From assembly GCA_023376005.1 (NCBI GenBank), contig CM042151.1, positions 74,137,707 through 74,201,706 of the forward strand: DNA of 64,000 nucleotides. The letters run 5' to 3'. This document shows positions 59,100-64,000 of this stretch, one piece after another; position 1 is the stretch's first letter, and every line of letters starts with the position of its first letter. Origin of the DNA: Doryteuthis pealeii. Lineage: Eukaryota; Mollusca; Cephalopoda; Myopsida; Loliginidae. Below the pieces are notes generated by a model. The model did no database searches and was not told where the DNA came from. It saw only the letters and a list, made by a program, of their open reading frames with translations. The position numbers were made by a program, and so were the translations under genes.

Positions 59100-59440
59100 C
59101 AACACTATGCCAGTGCATTCACAAGAATCGTTTAGAGTGATGAAGAGCCACCTGAATTGTTCACTATTGGTAATACATCCCTCCTACCCAAAACGAAGAG
59201 ACCCATCTAGCCAATAATTATAGACCAATCTGCTACCTTACAACAACATATAAGCAGCTAACGGGGATAATCGCTGATGCAACACCTAGCTGAAGGTGAT
59301 TACCTCAAAAATGAACAGAAAGGATGTGCCAGAAAAAAAAAAACTTGGCACAATGGACCAGCTACTAATAAACAAGACCATCCTGGAGGATTGATGGCAG
59401 AAGCAAAGAAACTTAACTATGACATGGATCGATAGTAGTA
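59100..59440 (+). pseudogene. R2/NeSL-like LINE reverse transcriptase fragment
   Basis: In broken frames: NYRPICYLTTTYKQLTGIIAD, then KMNRKD.PEKK, LLINK-like and MTWID, in line with RT blocks 2-3 of restriction-endonuclease LINEs (NYRPITCLPTMYKxLTxIIA ... KGCRxGSRGTKDQLL ... MAWIDYKKAYD). It may belong to the same family as the insert in ZNF-A, which carries only the C-terminal part. Confidence 0.65.
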
Positions 59441-59445
59441 AGTTT

Positions 59446-60320
59446 TGGGGTACTTACTACACTCAGAAATCCTCAAATGGGTTAAAAGGGGCTCCTTAGC
59501 CTTGGTTGGCAATCCATCAAAGTCAAGGAAGAGTCTGACACAAAACCTCTGCTGCCTTTAAGCAAAGGCTAGGGGAGTAAACCCTGAAAACAAATTAGGA
59601 TCCGGAGTTCCTAAGGTAGTATGATGCTGAAATCCTGTATTACCCATCAACTCCTGCGACACTACTGTTGCCAAACTGCATTGGTACCTGTATCGGCCGT
59701 TCCGGTACAGACAAAGTGAAGGCATGACGATTCTTACTGATGTAATTAATTCTATCTAATTAACACTGTGAAAATGTAAGAAAACAAATAGCATTTCATA
59801 ACAGCGAATTCAACAAAGAAGAACAAATTAAAGGAATCTCAAAATACAGACACTTCAATAAATAGACGTTTCTATAAATGGGAACTCACAGCTTTGTTGC
59901 TTCATTTCACCCAGTGACGGCAATAATTCTAACTAAAGTCAGCTACATATGTTTTGGTTAGAGTTCATAGACCGCAGAAACTAGTGATCCACACCAAATG
60001 ATGCTAACTCATTAAACTACCCTAAATTTAATACTCTTGGTGGTAGTTAATTTATATAAACAAAAATATTCTTATAAAAATAAAACATAATTAAACTGGT
60101 CAGTTTTTAGTGGCAGTTACAGTACCTTACCTTTCCTTTGGATCACAGCGGCAGTGTGGATAGGGGGGGATTTGCTGCATGGGCAACAGTTTATCCTCCA
60201 TACAAACCCGCCCAGGCTATATAGGTCAACTTTTAAAAAACAACAACAACAAAAAAGAAACAAAAAAAAACAAAACTTTGACACTACTCCATCGTCTCTC
60301 ATAGACGCAAGGCTGCCAAC
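59446..60320. other. Unclassified, moderate G+C at 59446-59740, then AT-rich
   Basis: 59446-59740 is clearly less AT-rich (TTGGTACCTGTATCGGCCGTTCC) and could be a SINE or LINE 3' end, but no tRNA-like boxes or RT motifs are visible. 59740-60320 holds nothing recognised except A-rich runs at 60236-60272. Confidence 0.4.
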
Positions 60321-60589
60321 CAATATCAATTAAGAATGTTTGATATTTTCAGAAGACCTAAATAATTTCCAAATAAAATTTCGTATGAGAAAGATTTCAT
60401 TTTTTTCAAAATTATTTTTAATGACAGTGTTACTGTTTTTTTGGGTATCACCAAAATATGTCATGTGATCAGTTTATACAATATTGAAGGAAGAAACGTA
60501 AATATTTTTGAACTTTTAAATCTCACAAAAAAATAATAATTAAACTGATGAACATAAAGAGTTGTTATAAATAAAAACATTTAATTCAA

Positions 60590-60612
<23 letters not shown>
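60321..60612 (-). repeat. Family C and B scraps, (TA)n at right edge
   Basis: Family C start at 60328-60440, then a family B end (GGTATCACCAAAATATGTCATGTGATCAG) to about 60588, then 26 bp of TA repeat. Confidence 0.6.
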
Positions 60613-60620
<8 letters not shown>

Positions 60621-60896
60621 GAAGACAACGGACCCGTGATCGAAGGTCTACGCCCCACGATTTTATTTTATGAAATATAAAAACATGAACCGACAAAAAA
60701 TATTTTTTCGTATTTCTATAAAGATAAGAGATTGAATAATTGCATCAGAAGATTTTTATAAGTTTCTATATGGGATTTTTTTTTTTTTTTTTTAGTAAAA
60801 GGACAATGAATACAAAATTCTGCTACAATAAGTACCACCAATTTTCCCTGTGACATTTCAATAAAGAAACAGACCTGTAGTAAAAAAAAAAGGCCT

Positions 60897-60934
<38 letters not shown>

Positions 60935-61018
60935 AATATAGTATATATAGTAAAAAAAAGGCCTGTTTATATATATATATATATATATAGTAAATATAGT
61001 ATATATAGTAAAAAAGGC

Positions 61019-61074
<56 letters not shown>

Positions 61075-61100
61075 AGGCCTTTTTTTTACTATACTATATT

Positions 61101-61150
<50 letters not shown>

Positions 61151-61180
61151 AGGCCTTTTTTTTACTATATATACAATATT

Positions 61181-61226
<46 letters not shown>

Positions 61227-61256
61227 AGGCCTTTTTTTTACTATATATACAATATT

Positions 61257-61297
<41 letters not shown>

Positions 61298-61582
61298 CAG
61301 GCCTTTTTTTTTACTACAGGTCTGTTTCTTTATTGAAATGTCACAGGGAAAATTGGTGGTACTTATTGTAGCAGAATTTTGTATTCATCGTCCTTTTACT
61401 AAAAAAAAAAAAAAAAAAATCCCATATAGAAACTTATAAAAATCTTCTGATGCAATTATTCAATCTCTTATCTTTATAGAAATACGAAAAAATATTTTTT
61501 GTCGGTTCATGTTTTTATATTTCATAAAATAAAATCGTGGGGCGTAGACCTTCGATCACGGGTCCGTTGTCTTCCAATAATA
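60613..61582. repeat. 970-bp near-perfect palindrome with TA-rich minisatellite core
   Basis: Arms of about 280 bp (60613-60893 and 61303-61582) are reverse complements with few differences. The outer 35 bp of each arm are retrotransposon 2 coding sequence (ATTGGAAGACAACGGACCCG), the rest family B. The core has seven blocks of (TA)n, each followed or preceded by AACAGGCC and an A or T run; three point one way and four the other, with the turn near 61050-61100. DNA like this extrudes cruciforms and is hard to clone and assemble. Confidence 0.9.
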
Positions 61583-63013
61583 CCCCCGTAGCAAGTGAGC
61601 TTCCGTCAACCCACAAATCCATCTCCAGGCCGGCGGTGCACCACTTTCCTTTAACTGGATCATTCCGCTTAACCCGGGCAACTGTCTCTCGTATCATTAT
61701 CTCCAGCAGAGGACCAGTAAGCGCAGTATCCCTACTGTCGGATACTGCATTTGCCCGACGCTTGATGAATCTAGCAGCCACTCTGAGCCAGCCACAGACA
61801 GGAAAATGACCCACAAGTCTCCCGCACAGGGAAAATGTGTTTCGTCGTGTAATAACATCGGGAACTTCACTTCTCCCCGCTTCCAACAGAGGACACCATT
61901 CCCCCCCCGCCAAAACCTGCAGACCAAGAACTTTGGCACCATCCTGCAGACGCTCTGGATCCTTACAAATTAAGCCGTATTCAGACAGGTGCGTCTTCAC
62001 CCGAGCTGTTGACACTAAATCTTCATTGATGAAAATATCGTCGATGTACGCCGACGTGGCGCTCTTGATAGTAGGGTCTCGGGACATAACGGCTTCGACA
62101 ATAGATTTCATAATGAGAGGCGCCACATTGAGACCAAACCCAGCCGGGTGAGGCAATACCTTTGCCCCCTGAATATCACAGTCTGATATGGCCACAAAGA
62201 TTCGTCAATGCAAACTTGAAGGTACGCTCGTTTCAAATCAAGCAGTGATACATTCGCACCCTTCTTATGCCATTCTCTCAACGTGGCCGCGCACACATCA
62301 GCATTAGCCGTAAATGCATCGACATGCTCATTCAGCTCCCTGTAGTCCATGACCGGACGTACTTTACGCTTATTGTGCTGAATCACGGCCATTAGCGGAA
62401 CCAGTCCTTTAGGTGGACCAAGTCTCTCTTCGGGGTAGGGCAGCAGCCAGCCATTCTCTATCCAATCACGAAGTTTGGCTTTGTAGCTCTTTCTGGCATG
62501 TTTGGGAACTTGGTACTCCGGTACCTTATTGCACAGGAGCTCTGGAGCTCGTCCCCCGGACCATTTCCATTTAGCAATCCAACGATTCTGTTCTTCATCG
62601 TAATCCACACGGAAATCCGGCTCATCGAGTTGGATTGCTGCGCATACGTCTGCCTTTCGCCCACCAAAGCTCACTGTTCCAGATTGTGTGATGGTCATGC
62701 CGCCAAAAGCTCTGATGGCGTCATTCCCCAGTATAAGGTCAAACCCCAACAACCGCGTATTTACAACTAGGGCATCAACGTATACAGGCTCAGTACTGTT
62801 TACACAGAGCTGAATTCGGCTTCGCCCGCAGCACTTTATTGTTTTTCCATCCGCTGTTAGCACCCTAGCCTGTCTGAGCCTCCAGGCACGGCACACAAAT
62901 CTGGTGACCAACATCCGCGTACATCCAGTGTCTACTAGGGCTATACATTTCCTCCCGTTAACATGTACGTCAACTGTTGGCAGCACCTCATGACTTCTTT
63001 CCCTGGGGAGCAA
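61549..63013 (-). pseudogene. Retrotransposon 2 protease-RT-RNase H, frameshifted
   Basis: The 62108-63013 frame has the aspartic protease (ALVDTGCTRMLV; LLGFDLILGNDAI) followed by RT (VRPVMDYRELNEHV, LLDLKRAYLQV, TVIFRGQRYCLTRLG). The homology then moves to the 61515-62195 frame (GFGLNVAPLIM, the catalytic YIDDIFI, LGLQVL) and the RNase H start (LWVDGSSLATG). The frameshift lies near 62140-62160. Catalytic residues are kept. The last residues of the 61515 frame come from the palindrome, not from the element. Confidence 0.82.
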
Positions 63014-63096
63014 GCTGACGCTGATTACTTCTCCGAAGCAATGTGTCCGGTCTTCTTACATCGGAAACATCGAATCGTCCGTGGCAACTGAAATGG

Positions 63097-63729
63097 TCAT
63101 TCAGGGGCTGTGCCTGAGCGACCCAGCAAGCAATCTCTGGACAAATGGTTGGGACCGGAGCACTTGTAACAAACAATTTCGTTCTTCCGGGTCCCAGCTG
63201 GCATGGGAGCAGGTTGAGCGGCAGCAACGATTTCTTCGGGCTGTTCAGTATCTGCCATAATGGCCCGCACCCGGTCCACAAGTTCACCCATTGTCATATC
63301 GTCCATGCGCGATGACGCTCGCAGCAACCGACGTACGTGCTGTGGCAGTCCAGCAACAAAAGCACAGATCATTCGACGCTCCCCGACAAGCTGATCCAGT
63401 CGCTGCAGGTCCGCCAAATACTCATTTACCGCCTCCTCGGGTCGAAGTCGCCGCGCCACGAATTGGTCATACGCACTGAACGAGTCAGGGGCGTAGGCGG
63501 CTATAAGAGCCCGCTTTATGCACCGAAAATTGGTCTTCTCCTCCTTTTTCAATTGTTGGTACACAGTGAGGGCACCACCTCGCAGGCGCAATGGTAGTAT
63601 CAGCTCAACATCCATTCTCCTGCAAAGTTCACAGATCATTTCTACCCGCTGAATCCATTCAATAACGGGTTCGTCAGAAGGACACCCACCAAACTCCGGG
63701 ATCATCCTGTAGTCAAACATTCTGTCCAT
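63097..63729 (-). CDS. Retrotransposon 2 Gag, 210 residues
   Basis: Opens with MDRMFDYRMIPEFGG. The capsid-like region is helical and charged (PLRLRGGALTVYQQL, FVARRLRPEEAVNEYLADLQRLDQL, FVAGLPQHVRRLLR), as in many gypsy Gags, followed by a CX2CX4HX4C knuckle (CYKCSGPNHLSRDC). A second knuckle-like piece (CFRCKKTGH) is readable just downstream in another frame at about 63045-63065, so the true Gag probably ran on and has been frameshifted. The frame itself is open and could be translated. Confidence 0.75.
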   Translation of the reverse strand: MDRMFDYRMIPEFGGCPSDEPVIEWIQRVEMICELCRRMDVELILPLRLRGGALTVYQQLKKEEKTNFRCIKRALIAAYAPDSFSAYDQFVARRLRPEEAVNEYLADLQRLDQLVGERRMICAFVAGLPQHVRRLLRASSRMDDMTMGELVDRVRAIMADTEQPEEIVAAAQPAPMPAGTRKNEIVCYKCSGPNHLSRDCLLGRSGTAPE

Positions 63730-64000
63730 GTTTTAGCCGAAATAGCTTTAAAATTGTTTTTAATAATTAAATAATTTATTTCAAATACAACTGAAAAACT
63801 GTCCACCAACCTCTCTTTCTCTTTCACTTCTGAAAAAAGTTCCTTCAATTACCAGGGACTGAAACAAAAACTCATTTCTCCAAGGCTCCCACGTGCGTCA
63901 CAGTCGACCGAAAAAAACATCCTTTTTTTTACCCCCGCCTCACGAAGGGCGTTCACTCTCTGTCCTTCCTGTGCCCCCAAAAAGGAAAAGGCACAGGAGA
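63730..64000 (-). other. Probable 5' leader of retrotransposon 2
   Basis: Lies directly upstream of Gag on the minus strand. No LTR terminus or primer-binding site can be fixed before the window ends. Confidence 0.4.

Larger units (their letters stand above)
61541..63729 (-). mobile_element. LTR retrotransposon 2 (gypsy-like), 3' part lost
   Basis: The minus-strand order is Gag, protease, RT, RNase H start. Much higher G+C than its surroundings, so probably younger or from another source. Pol breaks off in RNase H at about 61548, where family B sequence of the palindrome begins; integrase and 3' LTR are missing. The gypsy order is plausible, but without integrase position the superfamily is not certain. 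Confidence 0.8.

Noticed and set aside
59446..59740. Possible tRNA-derived SINE
   Set aside because: No A and B box pair in proper spacing and no cloverleaf could be drawn, so left unclassified.

Overview
This window reads as nuclear DNA of an animal. It is very AT-rich (roughly 70 percent A+T by eye), packed with nested transposable elements, and has long C2H2 zinc-finger arrays with TGEKPF linkers. It also carries APE-type and restriction-endonuclease-type LINEs, Ty3/gypsy and Ty1/copia fragments, hAT-like MITEs, a Merlin (ISXO2-like) transposase relic and a TTAGGG-type interstitial telomere tract. A lophotrochozoan, most likely a mollusc such as a cephalopod with expanded zinc-finger genes, fits best. 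That is inference: no host gene outside the zinc fingers is recognisable, and no rRNA, tRNA or CRISPR array is visible.

Layout. 1-5496: partial LTR, then AT-rich MITE mosaics with a small inverted-repeat element that carries TTAGGG repeats. 5497-9913: degraded minus-strand Ty3/gypsy element with a 5' LTR and primer-binding site but no 3' LTR. 9914-18560: nested hAT-like non-autonomous elements, several with exact 8-bp target-site duplications. 18.8-20.0 kb: a candidate solo LTR. 20.5-34.2 kb (block A) and 35.5-48.1 kb (block B) look like an old direct segmental duplication. Each holds decayed fingers, a zinc-finger array, an LTR-derived 3' UTR with AATAAA, a copia RT fragment, an APE LINE on the minus strand and a MITE mosaic, in that order. 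48128-50218: a 2.1-kb hAT-like element with a perfect 8-bp target duplication. 51.5-57.45 kb: a diverged imperfect palindrome of about 5.9 kb with a broken Merlin-like transposase. 57.45-59.07 kb: a third zinc-finger copy with two in-frame nonsense codons. 60.6-61.6 kb: a near-perfect 970-bp palindrome with a TA-rich core, joined to a second LTR element on the minus strand (61.5-63.7 kb) and copying its end.

The only genes likely to encode a host protein are ZNF-A (21021-22649, 19 fingers) and ZNF-B (36546-38249, 20 fingers). They share finger order at both ends of the array but differ in the middle. ZNF-A lost its last two fingers to a LINE insertion; they lie stranded 1.1 kb downstream. ZNF-C is a pseudogene. 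The blocks give a readable order of events: array duplication first, then a LINE into ZNF-A, an LTR into the block-B LINE, and a MITE into block B at a site still empty in block A.

All similarities were judged by reading; no alignment or database search was run. Boundaries of diverged repeats are approximate, while those supported by target-site duplications are given to the base.
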